From: Pipra filicauda
Taxonomy: Eukaryota > Chordata > Aves > Passeriformes > Pipridae
DNA: 64,000 bases
NCBI RefSeq assembly: GCF_003945595.2
Contig: NW_024104532.1
Coordinates: forward strand, 8,183,501 to 8,247,500
Reading direction: 5' to 3'
Below are positions 55,401 to 63,815 of this stretch, piece after piece. The notes under the pieces were generated by a model, which was not told the DNA's origin, did no database searches, and saw only the letters and a program-made list of their open reading frames with translations. The translations under genes and the position numbers were made by a program. The stretch's first letter is position 1. Each line of letters begins with the position of its first letter.

Positions 55401-58400
55401 ACAATGTCTGATTACAAGATTCAGGAGGACGAGGTCTGTGGCAACTCCTGCCACTTCCCATCTCCGACGCTGTGACGAGACCTTCCTTTTTTCTCAGTTG
55501 ACTGATCCTCCAGGGCATAGGATAGGACAGGGATGTCCACGGTGCTTAGGATGACTCTGCCTGACAGCTGTGTGGAGCTGCAGGGCAGCCCTGAGTGCCA
55601 TGCTGTTTCCACAGGACCATCCGTGTGGCTGTCCTGCCCTGCTCGGAGAGCACGAGCTGCCTGTTCCGCACCAGACCGGTGGAAGCTTCAGACAATCTTG
55701 TGTACAATGAAGTATTTTGGGTTTCCATCTCCTACCCGGCTTTGCGCCAGAAGACTTTAAGAGTCGATGTTTGCACTGTAGATAAGTCTCACCTTGAGGA
55801 ATGCTTGGTTAGTATTCGGCTCTGTCTTAATAACTTTGTGATTGTTCCATGTTTTTAATTAGACAGAATGTTGCACTCTAAAGTATGGCAATTTCTTATT
55901 ACATAAGTGTTCTTGATAATCCTTGGCTGTATGGTCTGTCCCACATAGAATTCTTTGCAGTAACAATTTGGATCAGGAAAAAAAATTATTAGATAAATGA
56001 CTTTGTCAGACCACTAGATATTTCTTCTCTCATGACTTGATGTCAAACTCTAACTATTGGTCTTCCTTTTGGAAACTTTTATTGTAGCGTAACTGAGAAC
56101 CAATTACTTTGGTTTTTGAATGTATCAGGTTATGTACTAAATGTAATGCAGTAAAAAATGACAAGGCAGATGAAGAGGAATGGAACCTACAAAGCTAAAA
56201 CATCTGGGGCTGGGCAGTGACTTTTGTCAGCCTTGCAAATTTCTTGAAAGGGTGTCTTCCTCTCCTGTTGCTTTCTCTTTTTGTTTGAAGGTCTGGCTGT
56301 AATTTATCCTGGCTGCAGTAGCCCTGTTCATACTTCTGGATTCTTGTACACTGCTGTAGTGAAACACTTGTTACTTGGAAGCCCTAGACGATGCTAAAAA
56401 TAAACATAAATAAACCATTACTAGTGATATTGAAATGGGATAAACAGGCAATTTTTCTTTTTGTCAAACTTGCCAAAGTCAAGAAGTCCTGAATCTTCAC
56501 TCTCACTTCTTCTGACTGGTGAGGTAGTTGTTCATTATAGTATTACACTAAAACTGTGTTTTTTCTCTCAATAGGGTGGAGCACAAATCAGCCTTGCTGA
56601 AATATGCAGATCCGGAGAGAAATCAACCCGGTGGTATAACCTCCTTAGTTATAAATATCAGCAGAAGCAGCACAGGAAAAATAAACAAGGAAACAGTCAC
56701 TCTGAAGTACCCTGCACTGAAAAAACAGTAAGAACAACTGCTTTAATCAAACAAGTCTCTTCTAAACAGTACTAACAAGAGGGACTGTTAGAGTAGAGGA
56801 GAAGGGAAGGCTGGTGTGTTTATATTTACAACCTGAAAATGTTTAGTGCAGCAAAATAATAAACATGTCGATTACAGATATGCCCTTGTCCTGGGCTAAA
56901 TACTTACTGAAACCTGCTCCTCACGCAGCTGAGGGATGTGGTGCCTGATCTGGTGTAAGTGCTGTGTGAGCTCTTGCCTGTCTGCCCACCAGGCAGTTCA
57001 CTTTGCTGCAATGAACTTGCTGGACGAGTCGAGATCCACTTACCTTTGCACATGCATGGCATGGAACAGGCTCAGCCTGGAGCTGCTCACGTGCACGTGC
57101 TGGGGGAGGTGGGCCAGGAGTGCTCACACAGGCTGGGCTCACACTGGGTGTGCAATGGGCTGCTGGAACAATGCAGGGCTGCCTCCTGCCCCTGGAGGAG
57201 AGCAGGGGCTGTTCTGACCTGAAAGGCTGGGCACTGTGCAGTTTGTGAGAGTCATTTCTTCACAAGAAGCCTCTTGCTCTCCTCAGGACTCTGTCTCAGC
57301 ACTCTTAGAGCAGACAGCTGTTGAACTGGAAGCTGTGGAGAAGAAGCTGGAGGAAAGCAGAAGCACTTTAACTAGTGGAGAGAGCTGGTAGGTAGCATCC
57401 CACCATCTTAGTGTTGTGGGGTGATCAGAGCATTTGGATATCCATGTGCAGAGGAAGAGCAGATGATTCTGAGCTGTGGGAGGCTTCTTCTGTTTCTGTT
57501 TTGGTGAAAAATCCTATTTATTCTGTTCTGGAGGCTGTGCATGGAAAATGAGAACAAAGCTGATAAATGTTGAAAATAGTCAACGGCACTATGCTAATTT
57601 TGTTATTTGTTCAATGTTCTATGGATGTCCTGAAAACTTCACTGTATAGTGCAAGGCTTTCCTTGAATATTAATTTGGCTGTTGTTTAAATAGTTCAGAT
57701 TCAGATTTCATTAATGAAGCCCAATATTTGAAATAAAAAGTAAGCCTGGCCAATGGGGTTGATGGAGAAGCCTGCTGTGATTTCAAATGAGCTAAAAAGG
57801 ATGTCAAAACATTGCTTCAGTTTTGTCCAGCCACACTTTTTAACTGAGATTAGTGGCATCCCAAGAGCTCCCCTCAAGATGCAATCACCTTAAGCCCAGA
57901 CCACATGGCTGAACCCTCAGCTTGCTTCTTTTGAAGCCAGATCAGGATGAAGTTTTTGGCTGTAATGTTGCCTTCTGGTGCAGTTTCACTCCAGTTTGTG
58001 TAATCCCCTGGCTGCCTTGGGGATGTGTTTGTGTCCAGCAGCTTACAGGAGGTAACTCCTGCTGCAGCACCAGTACTGGCCACAACAGGCCAGTTCAATA
58101 ACAAAGCTGTTCCTAACAGGCAAGATGAAGAGGTTCCTGATCCAGAAGAACAGGACGAGATCAGTGAAAACGAAGCAGAGGAGGAGGAAGAATTCTGTGC
58201 TGGAAAATCTCTGTGGGAAACAGAAGAAAGTCTGAATTCCCAGCTGCACGTGGAAATAGCAGAGAAGGTACAGTCAAAGGCCTTTTGAACAGAAAGATGA
58301 GTAAACCTATTACTCAGCTGACAGGGTTGCTGTTGAAGTGAGCAGTTATTTCAAAGTTCATCATTGATGATTAAATGTTCTATCTACCCAAAATCTTTGT

Positions 58401-60155
58401 AAATGACTCTGTGTGACCATTTTGTCTCACAGTTAGTGTAGAGTTGTTTCATGCCTTCTTTTTGCTGCTCACGAAAACTGTTTTCATTAATGTGACAGTG
58501 GTTTGACCTTGTTTAGTTCTGAATGTAGTTGTAGTCAAAGGTATGCTGTACACGTGCTCTACACATTGATTTGGATCTCTGCTGCAGATGCACAACAAGA
58601 TAATGGTCTTTAAAATCATACCTCTGTTCTCTGTGAGATTGCCAGGTCACAAGGATGTCCTGGATCCACAGGCAAAGCTTGTTGGAATCAATTGTGTTGT
58701 ACAGCAATCAATGGATGTGGAGCCCTTAGGGAGCAATACAGTCCATGTAGCAGCCAGAGTTCCAGGAGTGAAGTGTCAGGACACCCTGCGTGGAAAGGGC
58801 TAAAAGAATCTCTGGGTTTGAATGCAACACCTGTGGGACTGAGAGTGTGGCTGTCAGACAGCCCCGGGTGCGTGTCATGGGGACAATGGCAAGGTGGCAC
58901 TTACACTGCAGGCTGTGTCTTCCAGGTGGATAAAGAGACCAACACAGAGAGCCCTGCACAGTCCTCCACTGTGGTTCGTCCGAAAGACAAAAGAGCAGCA
59001 AACCCACCCCAAACTCAGTTTGTCAGAGGCAGCACCATCATCCGCTCCAAAACCTTCTCCCCAGGACCACAGAGTCAGTACGTGTGTCGGGTAAGGAAAG
59101 GGCAACCCCGAGGGTGTAAGTGCTGGGCTTCTGTGATGGGTGATATCAGTGTTCACTTTGAATTTTTCACAGAAACATGGCAGTGCTTTCTTCTCTCCCC
59201 CTCTGGCTTCAGAATTTGCTCTGTCCTCACCTCTCAGAGAGTATCTTTCCCTGGAACTAACAGCATTAAGCACAAATTTATAAGATATATATGTGCACAT
59301 GTGTTTGTGGTACATGCAGCATGTTGAGATGCCCAAACTGACCTAGAAGGGCTGCTGTAAAACAGTGATGGATAGGCTGCATATCAAACCCTTTCCTGCT
59401 GCTTTAAGACCGTTCTGTGCTAATTTGAACTGATTGAGCTGTGTCCACCTGACTTTACATGAGGTGAATGTGAAACCTTGTTAGAAATGGAAAGGTTATT
59501 ACCTGATAATGTCAGCAAAAAAACTGTAGAAGCCTGAAAGTCACCAATGTGCTTTGTCTCAAGGTAACTGAACAGATCATGTGTTGGGTCAGATGTCACT
59601 TCCTCTGCTTTGAAATGTTTGTTCACAATTATTTCCTGAATTGAGGGTTAGAATAAACTATAAATAACACGTCTTTTCAGTAGAATTGGCAAACAAGCAA
59701 GCGCTGTTTTTTAATCATGCACAACCTGTCCCAAATGGGCATGTTCTTAACACAGCTGAGCCAGATTTGCTGTGCAGGTTCTGTCTGCTTCAAAAGCAGG
59801 TGCTTCCAGAGGAACAAACCTCACTTACTTTGCAGCACAGCTACTGTGTCCCAGCACATGCAGATCCCACACACCTGCTCCCCTCCTCCCCCAGCTTGGA
59901 GAAAGAACTTGAGAAGGGAATTAAACCCCACTTAGCTGAGCACTTTGTAAGGGTCTAGAGACAATCACAAAAGAAGACAGGCTGTGTATGTGTAACATGA
60001 CAACTCTTCAGCTGACAAACCCGGGGGGAGCTTTCAGGTAAACCTGCCTCTTCCACCACTAGCTTAAAATACGTGTCATTAGAGAAAAGAGAATTCTCTA
60101 ATAGAGAAGTCCCATGTTTTACAGGTGCTAGAAAAGATTATTATTATTATTGTTG

Positions 60156-60222
<67 letters not shown>

Positions 60223-63140
60223 TTAGAGCTTATTTTTCTAGGCTGTTTTGCCCAAGCTCGTTACTTTCACAGTAGAAGAGCAGTAGTGGGGTAGAGTCCC
60301 ATATCATACCTTATCTTAGACTGTGCAGAAATAGAGACAGAATTCCCAAAAAGGGACAGAGTTCAAGGCTTGTGGCAGGATCTGTCTGTGCACTCAGACT
60401 GGGGTGTCTCCTGTAGCCTTTCACAAAACTTCATAGCTCTGCTTACAGCCACTTAGAGAACCCTCTGGTCTCACTGATAACGTGTGTATGCACTGCTTGT
60501 ATTCCTTTCATGAAAAATATGTGGTTTTCACGTTCCTTTTCAGCTGAATCGCAGTGATAGTGACAGTTCAACTCTATCCAAAAAGCCCCCCTTCGTTCGA
60601 AATGCGATGGAGAGACGAAGTGTCAGAGTGAAACGGGTAAGAACATCACCACTTTTTTTTTTTTTTTCCTCTGGCACAGACACTTGGCAAAAACCAGAAA
60701 AGTGTTTTAAAGGAAAAATTTGCAAACATAAATCAATTGCCACATGCTTTCATTCACAACCTTTTCTTTGTGTGTGAGAAGTCTCTCAAGGCTCTCAAGG
60801 ATTCTTTGATATAACAGAATGTGACAGCAACGTTGAAGTTGGAATTAATTTAGAACAATGAATTTAGGAAGATGGTTCCTGGTATCTTCCATCTTGTCAG
60901 AGCACAAGGAGTAGCACAAACAGTTTTGCTGTGTTTATTGTTTTGAGATTCTTAAGTATTTACAATAAACATGAGGAGCTGGGGAAGAGGGTGAGGAAAA
61001 TGATGTCTCATGCTCAGGTGACCCTGTTGTAATGACTCCATGGCACACGATGAATCCCTATGCCCACTGTGGTGGCAGCCACTAAAATTCCCCCAGGATA
61101 CTGATACTGAGCTCCTAAGGAGATGGTTTTCTTGAGACAGCTTGTGCTTGAAACCAGCAGAAGGCAACATGTCACTGGAAAAAGCAATCACAGGTTTTTC
61201 TGTAGCATTGTGGATTCATCTGAAGATGAGACATTAAATTTAGGAGCAAGGTGTGCAAGCAGGATTTGTTTGGTTTGGAGGAGCTGCCAAGGAAGAACAT
61301 TAGTGGGAACACAGAAATCAAAACACTTATCTCTAAGACTTTGAGTTTGTGTTTTCTGTCTTGAGATGGGCTGGAAAGCAGGATCAATAGAGATGGTTGG
61401 AAAAATGGGTCTTGTGATGTATTTAGCACTTCCTGGGGGGAGTGGTTGGGACACTTCTCCTCCCTGTGTTCATACACCCCTTCTTTTCCAGCCTTCAGTC
61501 AAGTCCTTCGGTACAGAGCGTCTGATCCGCACCTCCCTAGACCTGGAGCTGGACCTGCAAGCCTCAAAAACCTGGCACGACCAGCTGGTTCAGGAGATCT
61601 CAGTGCTGAGGGAGCTGAAGGAACAGCTGGAACAAGCTCAAAGTCAGGGTGAGAAAGAGTTGCCGCAGTGGGTGAAGGACGATGAGAGGTTTCGGCTGCT
61701 GCTGAGGCTGGTGGAGAAACGAGTGAGTAACACCTGCCTTTGGGCTTCATTCAGCTAGTTGGGGAAAATGGGATTTTGGAATAGGGGACTTTGGACCATC
61801 ACTAAAGGAAGCCTCAGCACTAGTCACTCTTGTCTTCCACGTAGGGCTCCATCAGGCTGTTAGCTGGCATTTACCAGCACAGAGATTCCCTGCCCTAGCA
61901 CAGGTGCCCATAGGAGGAGTCTCAAAAGCCATCTGTTCTGCCAGGGCAGCCTCCCAGCCTGCAGTAGGTGCAGCGTGTGGTGGTTGGCACTTACCTCACT
62001 CTACATCACACCCTCCCTCGTGCACAGGGCTCCTTCCCAGCTTCTGGGCTTGGCTGGGCACCTCTGCTGACACCAGACAGAGACTGAGCTGTGATGGCAC
62101 CAGGGGTAGGAGGGAGTTGGTGCAAGATGCTTTTGGGCACAGCAGGAACGTGGGGTGCCATGTTCTTATGTGAGCTTAAAAGGTATATCAAGAAGACACC
62201 AAGAGAGTGCTGATAGCACCCATAATTCTTACCAAAGGCTGGAAGAATACCTTAGAAAAAGCTCTCTCCATTACATTGGTTGGTTGGCAAGCTTCAGTTT
62301 AGCTCCTGTGGCTCATGCTTTCCAGAGTCAACAGTTTTCAAACCCCTCAGACCTCCAGCTGAAATACTGCTGTACTTGGAGATTAGTTAGGATAAAATAA
62401 TTCCTCCTGGAAACAAAAACATTTATGTGTTGTTTATTTTTATTGTTTGTTTAGGTGCAAAAAACAGAACACAAGTGTGAGCTAAAGGCTGATAAAATGA
62501 TGAGAGCTGCTGCCAAGGATGTCCACAGGCTGCGAGGGCAGTCTCGGAAGGAGCCTCTGGAAGTACAGTCATTCAGGTAATTACAGGTAAAGGGGAGGAA
62601 AAATGGACTGCTGCCATGATTTTTCTGTGGATAACAAAGATGCTGTTGAGGAAGTCTGATCTTTGCAGAAGTAGTTAAATGTTAATAAGAACTTCTGTAT
62701 TTTTATATCAAAGTATAAGGTCTGAGAGTCAGGGAAACTCGTTGCAGCACTGCACATGATCAAAGCAACCAGCAGTACTCCACATCATTCCCCACCTAGC
62801 AGCAGGTTCTTTGACACAGAAGCAGCCCTTTGCTTCCCTAACAGATCTAGAAGGGAAAAAACCCTGAGCCTTTCTGAAATGGCTTTTGGTAAGGTCAGTG
62901 TTGTGAGTTTAACTGCAGCCTCATGCCTGATAAGTAAATTAAGAGGTGTAGGTTAAGGGAGGATGTACCGCTGCTCCTTGTGGGAACAGCTGGTGGGATA
63001 AACTCTCATGTGGATGATGGACATTTCTGGCAAGACTCCTGTTGCATTAACAACTGATCTTCTTTTTTTTTAGAGAGAAAATGGCATTTTTCACACGGCC
63101 AAGGATAAACATCCCCACACTCTCTGCGGACGACGTGTGA
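28331..63140 (+). CDS. WWC1: WWC1 (KIBRA), exons 2-23, 5' incomplete
   Basis: KIBRA is a cytoplasmic scaffold that, in animals studied, activates LATS kinases with NF2/Merlin and binds aPKC, dendrin and other partners. Twenty-two exons join in frame to 1107 residues plus stop (3325 nt). Numbering from the first whole codon in the window, the order is: second WW domain (about 15-45), coiled-coil blocks (about 48-385), Ser-rich linker (about 385-600), C2 domain (about 630-750), acidic variable segment (about 850-870), basic aPKC-type segment (about 955-975), C-terminal helices, and a final ADDV PDZ ligand. Human KIBRA is 1113 residues including about 40 from exon 1. The full bird protein would therefore be some 30 residues longer, mostly in exons 16-18. 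WWC2 is the main alternative, but the C-terminal [14 protein letters not shown] and the C2 sequence fit WWC1. Confidence 0.95.
28441..32987 (+). other. WWC1: WWC1 intron 2
   Basis: This 4.5-kb intron runs from donor GTAAGT to acceptor CTGTCCAAG and splits the second WW domain between Thr and Lys. I saw only chance open frames on either strand, with no repeat family I could name, no RNA gene and no CpG patch. Confidence 0.85.
32988..33191 (+). CDS. WWC1: WWC1 exon 3 (end of WW2, first coiled coil)
   Basis: The exon completes WW2 with [12 protein letters not shown], where the second Trp of a normal WW domain is replaced by Ile, as in human KIBRA. It continues into a heptad-rich helix ([20 protein letters not shown] and on to the [12 protein letters not shown] segment), which is the start of the long coiled coil used in dimer formation. 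The donor is CGTGAGT. The following intron (33192-34857) shows nothing recognisable. Confidence 0.95.
34858..34934 (+). CDS. WWC1: WWC1 exon 4
   Basis: After acceptor TTGTTCTAG the exon encodes a short Ser linker ([10 protein letters not shown]) and then a helix, [13 protein letters not shown]. It ends on a whole codon before GTGAGT. The match to human is nearly exact. The intron to 35859 is plain. Confidence 0.94.
35860..35939 (+). CDS. WWC1: WWC1 exon 5 (coiled coil)
   Basis: The acceptor is CTTGCTGCAG and the donor GTAAGT. It encodes [20 protein letters not shown] and the following GFQTLKK, continuing the coiled coil. It ends two bases into a Lys codon. The intron to 36842 holds nothing I can name. 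Confidence 0.94.
36843..36972 (+). CDS. WWC1: WWC1 exon 6 (coiled coil)
   Basis: It encodes [20 protein letters not shown] and then a charged helix ending EKEKQDLIQ. The acceptor TTCTATGCAG sits behind a T-rich tract, and the donor is GTATTG, a weaker site than most in this gene. Reading on past the donor stays open for only about 20 codons. The intron is 36973-37472. Confidence 0.94.
37473..37619 (+). CDS. WWC1: WWC1 exon 7 (Ser-rich linker)
   Basis: Forty-nine whole codons in phase 0 on both sides, so the exon could be skipped without a frameshift. It encodes [20 protein letters not shown], a Ser-rich stretch, and [13 protein letters not shown]. The SSQTD core resembles dynein light chain (LC8) binding motifs, and KIBRA is reported to bind DYNLL1; assigning that contact to this site is inference. 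The intron to 38635 is plain apart from a short A run near 38330. Confidence 0.94.
38636..38709 (+). CDS. WWC1: WWC1 exon 8
   Basis: The acceptor is TTTGTGTCTCAG. It encodes [24 protein letters not shown] sequence; the actual residues read [19 protein letters not shown], continuing the second coiled-coil block. It ends AG before GTAATT. The residues agree with human except in the first few. Confidence 0.93.
38710..43284 (+). other. WWC1: WWC1 intron 8
   Basis: A 4.6-kb intron, AT-rich, from GTAATT to TTTTTTTTCTCCAG. I saw no exon-like segment, repeat family or RNA gene. The longest open frames (about 100-128 codons on either strand) show no recognisable protein. Confidence 0.85.
43285..43527 (+). 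CDS. WWC1: WWC1 exon 9 (coiled coil)
   Basis: At 243 nt this is the third-largest WWC1 coding exon in the window. It encodes the highly conserved [20 protein letters not shown], then [19 protein letters not shown] and a charged [19 protein letters not shown] helix. It starts one base and ends two bases into Arg codons, so it is symmetric. The donor is GTAAGT. The intron to 44990 shows only a mild A/T bias. Confidence 0.96.
44991..45080 (+). CDS. WWC1: WWC1 exon 10 (coiled coil end)
   Basis: The acceptor is TCTTCTCTTAG and the donor GTAGGT. It encodes [20 protein letters not shown] and the closing VAMLHTQLK of the coiled coil before the Ser-rich linker. The phase matches exons 9 and 11. Confidence 0.95.
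45081..47399 (+). other. WWC1: WWC1 intron 10
   Basis: A 2.3-kb intron ending GTTTCCCCCAG. It is AT-rich around 46380-46460. No repeat family, RNA gene or additional exon was recognised. Confidence 0.85.
47400..47938 (+). CDS. WWC1: WWC1 exon 11 (Ser-rich regulatory linker)
   Basis: At 539 nt this is the largest coding exon. It encodes a low-complexity Ser segment ([20 protein letters not shown]), [20 protein letters not shown], the conserved [19 protein letters not shown], and an SP-rich block ([18 protein letters not shown]). In mammals, mitotic kinases (Aurora, CDK1) are reported to phosphorylate KIBRA in this block. Compared with human, the YYEH segment carries three extra residues from a 9-bp tandem duplication at 47536-47553. 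It ends one base into a Gly codon before GTATGC. Confidence 0.96.
47939..51927 (+). other. WWC1: WWC1 intron 11
   Basis: A 4-kb intron ending TTTCTGACAG. It contains the AC-rich tract at 50687-50768. Open frames up to about 110 codons on either strand have no recognisable similarity. Confidence 0.85.
50687..50768. repeat. AC-rich low-complexity tract (G/T-rich on minus strand)
   Basis: About 80 bases are almost entirely A and C, with runs of CCCC, CCCCC and CCC. The complementary strand has several G runs of 3-5 that could form a quadruplex with long loops. It is not a telomere (TTAGGG) repeat. It lies in WWC1 intron 11. Confidence 0.75.
51928..52036 (+). CDS. WWC1: WWC1 exon 12
   Basis: It encodes [20 protein letters not shown] followed by [15 protein letters not shown], a stretch nearly identical to human KIBRA from ALKVACV onward. 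The donor is GTAGAC. The intron 52037-53818 contains short A/T tracts and nothing nameable. Confidence 0.95.
53819..53899 (+). CDS. WWC1: WWC1 exon 13 (leads into C2 domain)
   Basis: The acceptor is GATTCCTTTCAG and the donor GTAAGC. It encodes [20 protein letters not shown] and then KVQIAM, the first strand approaching the C2 domain. The first half differs from human while the DSD...EAVG core is kept. It is symmetric in phase (81 nt). The intron to 54821 is plain. Confidence 0.93.
54822..54908 (+). CDS. WWC1: WWC1 exon 14 (C2 domain, first strands)
   Basis: It encodes [20 protein letters not shown] followed by LLLQQDQK, the start of the C2 beta sandwich. In KIBRA this domain lacks a full set of classic calcium ligands and binds phosphoinositides, according to published work on the human protein. 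The donor is GTAAGT. The intron to 55614 is unremarkable. Confidence 0.95.
55615..55807 (+). CDS. WWC1: WWC1 exon 15 (C2 domain core)
   Basis: The acceptor is CTGTTTCCACAG and the donor GTTAGT. It encodes [20 protein letters not shown], then [20 protein letters not shown] and [14 protein letters not shown]. The Ile-Ser pair in FWVSISY (codons 55727-55732) sits where human KIBRA has the M734/S735 polymorphic pair. It ends on a whole codon. The intron is 55808-56574. Confidence 0.96.
56575..56727 (+). CDS. WWC1: WWC1 exon 16 (C2 domain end)
   Basis: The first half, [20 protein letters not shown] then YNLLSYKY, finishes the C2 domain and matches human closely. The second half ([19 protein letters not shown]) is basic and unlike human. 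It is phase 0 at both ends with donor GTAAGA. The intron to 57286 contains one GC-richer stretch around 57000-57220 with no recognised content. Confidence 0.94.
57287..57387 (+). CDS. WWC1: WWC1 exon 17
   Basis: The acceptor is GCTCTCCTCAG. It encodes [20 protein letters not shown] then [13 protein letters not shown], a short helix conserved with human through VELE. It ends TG before GTAGGT, so the split codon becomes TGC (Cys) with exon 18. In human the equivalent codon is Trp. Confidence 0.92.
58039..58267 (+). CDS. WWC1: WWC1 exon 18 (variable acidic segment)
   Basis: The acceptor is a tandem CAGCAG. The upstream site gives a start at 58039 and the downstream one at 58042, and both stay in frame. 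A third AG (TTACAG, 58045-58047) would give a stop at once. The exon encodes [20 protein letters not shown], then an acidic run ([14 protein letters not shown]), and ends IAEK. Only SENEA and the acidic run resemble human. The rest is lineage-specific, so the 5' boundary is less sure than for other exons. The donor is GTACAG. Confidence 0.82.
58926..59090 (+). CDS. WWC1: WWC1 exon 19
   Basis: After TGTCTTCCAG it encodes [20 protein letters not shown] and then [20 protein letters not shown] with a final YVCR, all strongly conserved. It is phase 0 at both ends with donor GTAAGG. Unusually, the same frame is open well into both flanking introns (58692-59327). Confidence 0.96.
59091..60543 (+). 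other. WWC1: WWC1 intron 19
   Basis: A 1.45-kb intron ending TTCCTTTTCAG. It contains the ATT microsatellite at 60137-60221 and, just before it, a 12-base perfect palindrome AGAGAATTCTCT. Nothing else was recognised. Confidence 0.85.
60137..60221. repeat. ATT trinucleotide microsatellite, interrupted
   Basis: Some 85 bases of ATT units form four or five repeats, then three TTG units, then a pure run of more than 20 ATT. The open frame across it is a poly-Tyr artefact. It is likely length-polymorphic. Confidence 0.95.
60544..60636 (+). CDS. WWC1: WWC1 exon 20 (aPKC-binding segment)
   Basis: Thirty-one codons in phase 0 encode [20 protein letters not shown] then [11 protein letters not shown]. 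In human KIBRA the equivalent FVRN...ERRSVRMKRPS segment is the mapped aPKC-binding and inhibitory region, and the basic core is intact here. The donor is GTAAGA, followed in the intron by a 15-base T run (60653-60667). Confidence 0.96.
60653..60667. repeat. Poly-T run (15 bases)
   Basis: Fifteen consecutive T lie just inside WWC1 intron 20, shortly after the exon 20 donor. It is a simple mononucleotide repeat. Confidence 0.9.
61492..61722 (+). CDS. WWC1: WWC1 exon 21 (C-terminal helical region)
   Basis: The acceptor is CTTCTTTTCCAG. Seventy-seven whole codons include [40 protein letters not shown] and [20 protein letters not shown]. This is a conserved amphipathic helix or coiled coil, near identical to human. 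It is phase 0 at both ends with donor GTGAGT. The intron to 62454 is plain. Confidence 0.97.
62455..62576 (+). CDS. WWC1: WWC1 exon 22
   Basis: The acceptor is TTGTTTAG. It begins [20 protein letters not shown] and continues [20 protein letters not shown]. Human has QMDRAEHK at the start, so the first residues after the junction differ and are one shorter. The donor is GTAATT. The intron is 62577-63073. Confidence 0.95.
63074..63140 (+). CDS. WWC1: WWC1 exon 23 (C-terminus with PDZ ligand)
   Basis: Behind a long T tract and TTTTTTAG, the exon encodes [20 protein letters not shown] and V before TGA at 63138-63140. The final ADDV is the PDZ-binding ligand of KIBRA (a synaptopodin/PATJ-type contact in mammals). 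Only two residues differ from the human C-terminal stretch, M to I and A to T. Confidence 0.97.
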
Positions 63141-63464
63141 TCACCATAAAGTATTTGCTTTCCGGACAATTCTACAAATGCAGTTTGGGTTTTGAAGTTA
63201 TTTATGTGGTATTATGAAGGTACCAAGGCATTTGTATATTAGAGCTTTTGTCAGTATGTGGATGTTTTGAAGATTTTTAGGTTAAAGTTATATCATCACA
63301 GAAACCAGCATTAAAGTGACAAGATTGTATAGTTTGTATATTTAGGAATGTATTTTTGGGAAATAGAATTTTAAATAAGAACAAATGCAGCGTAAGGTGC
63401 TGTTATTCTTAAATAATGCTGTTTAGACTTTTTGTACAGCTCTACCTTTTAGAGGTTTTACTGC

Positions 63465-63470
63465 AATAAA
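63465..63470 (+). terminator. WWC1: Proximal polyadenylation signal AATAAA
   Basis: A canonical AATAAA lies 325 bases after the stop. A moderately T/G-rich stretch (around 63528-63540) follows, somewhat far for a downstream element. It would give a short 3'UTR form. Confidence 0.6.
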
Positions 63471-63789
63471 ATGAATTTGAAGGAACCTCACCCCTACCTT
63501 CTATGATGTTCTGCATCGGACTCTCAGTGATGTCTTTTGTACCCCGTGGGGAATGCAGGGAGCCAGTTTGGACTCCCAAGTGCTGTGAACGAATTCTCTG
63601 TGAGCTGTGAAGCATTTGTGTTTCCTGCCAGGTCATAAAAGTAGGTGTGAAGTTCAGAATACTTGCACTTTTAACATTTGTACTGCAGCTCATGTCTGTA
63701 ATGGGTCTGTTAAGGTAACGTGGGGAGCCCATTGAAACCACTGTTGTGGGTGGAGGGCTGCAGGTTTAAAGTCCATTTTAGGTTTTTCC

Positions 63790-63795
63790 AATAAA
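63790..63795 (+). terminator. WWC1: Distal polyadenylation signal AATAAA
   Basis: A second canonical AATAAA is followed within 35-45 bases by a strong T/G element (TTTTTGTCTTGTGTG, about 63826-63840). It is the better site of the two on sequence grounds. Confidence 0.7.
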
Positions 63796-63815
63796 GTGAC
63801 CTTTCTGGACAAACC

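Larger units (their letters stand above)
63141..63815 (+). other. WWC1: WWC1 3'UTR
   Basis: The untranslated tail follows the TGA. It is AT-rich for the first 330 bases and then mixed. The end is inferred about 20 bases beyond the second AATAAA. Two TGTATATT words (63233, 63335) resemble but do not match the Pumilio site. No coding frame of interest lies on either strand. Confidence 0.75.

Noticed and set aside
60073..60294. Open frame with a long Tyr run
   Set aside because: It is the translation of the ATT microsatellite.
63233..63342. Two Pumilio-like sites in the 3'UTR
   Set aside because: Both read TGTATATT, with T where the consensus TGTANATA needs a final A.
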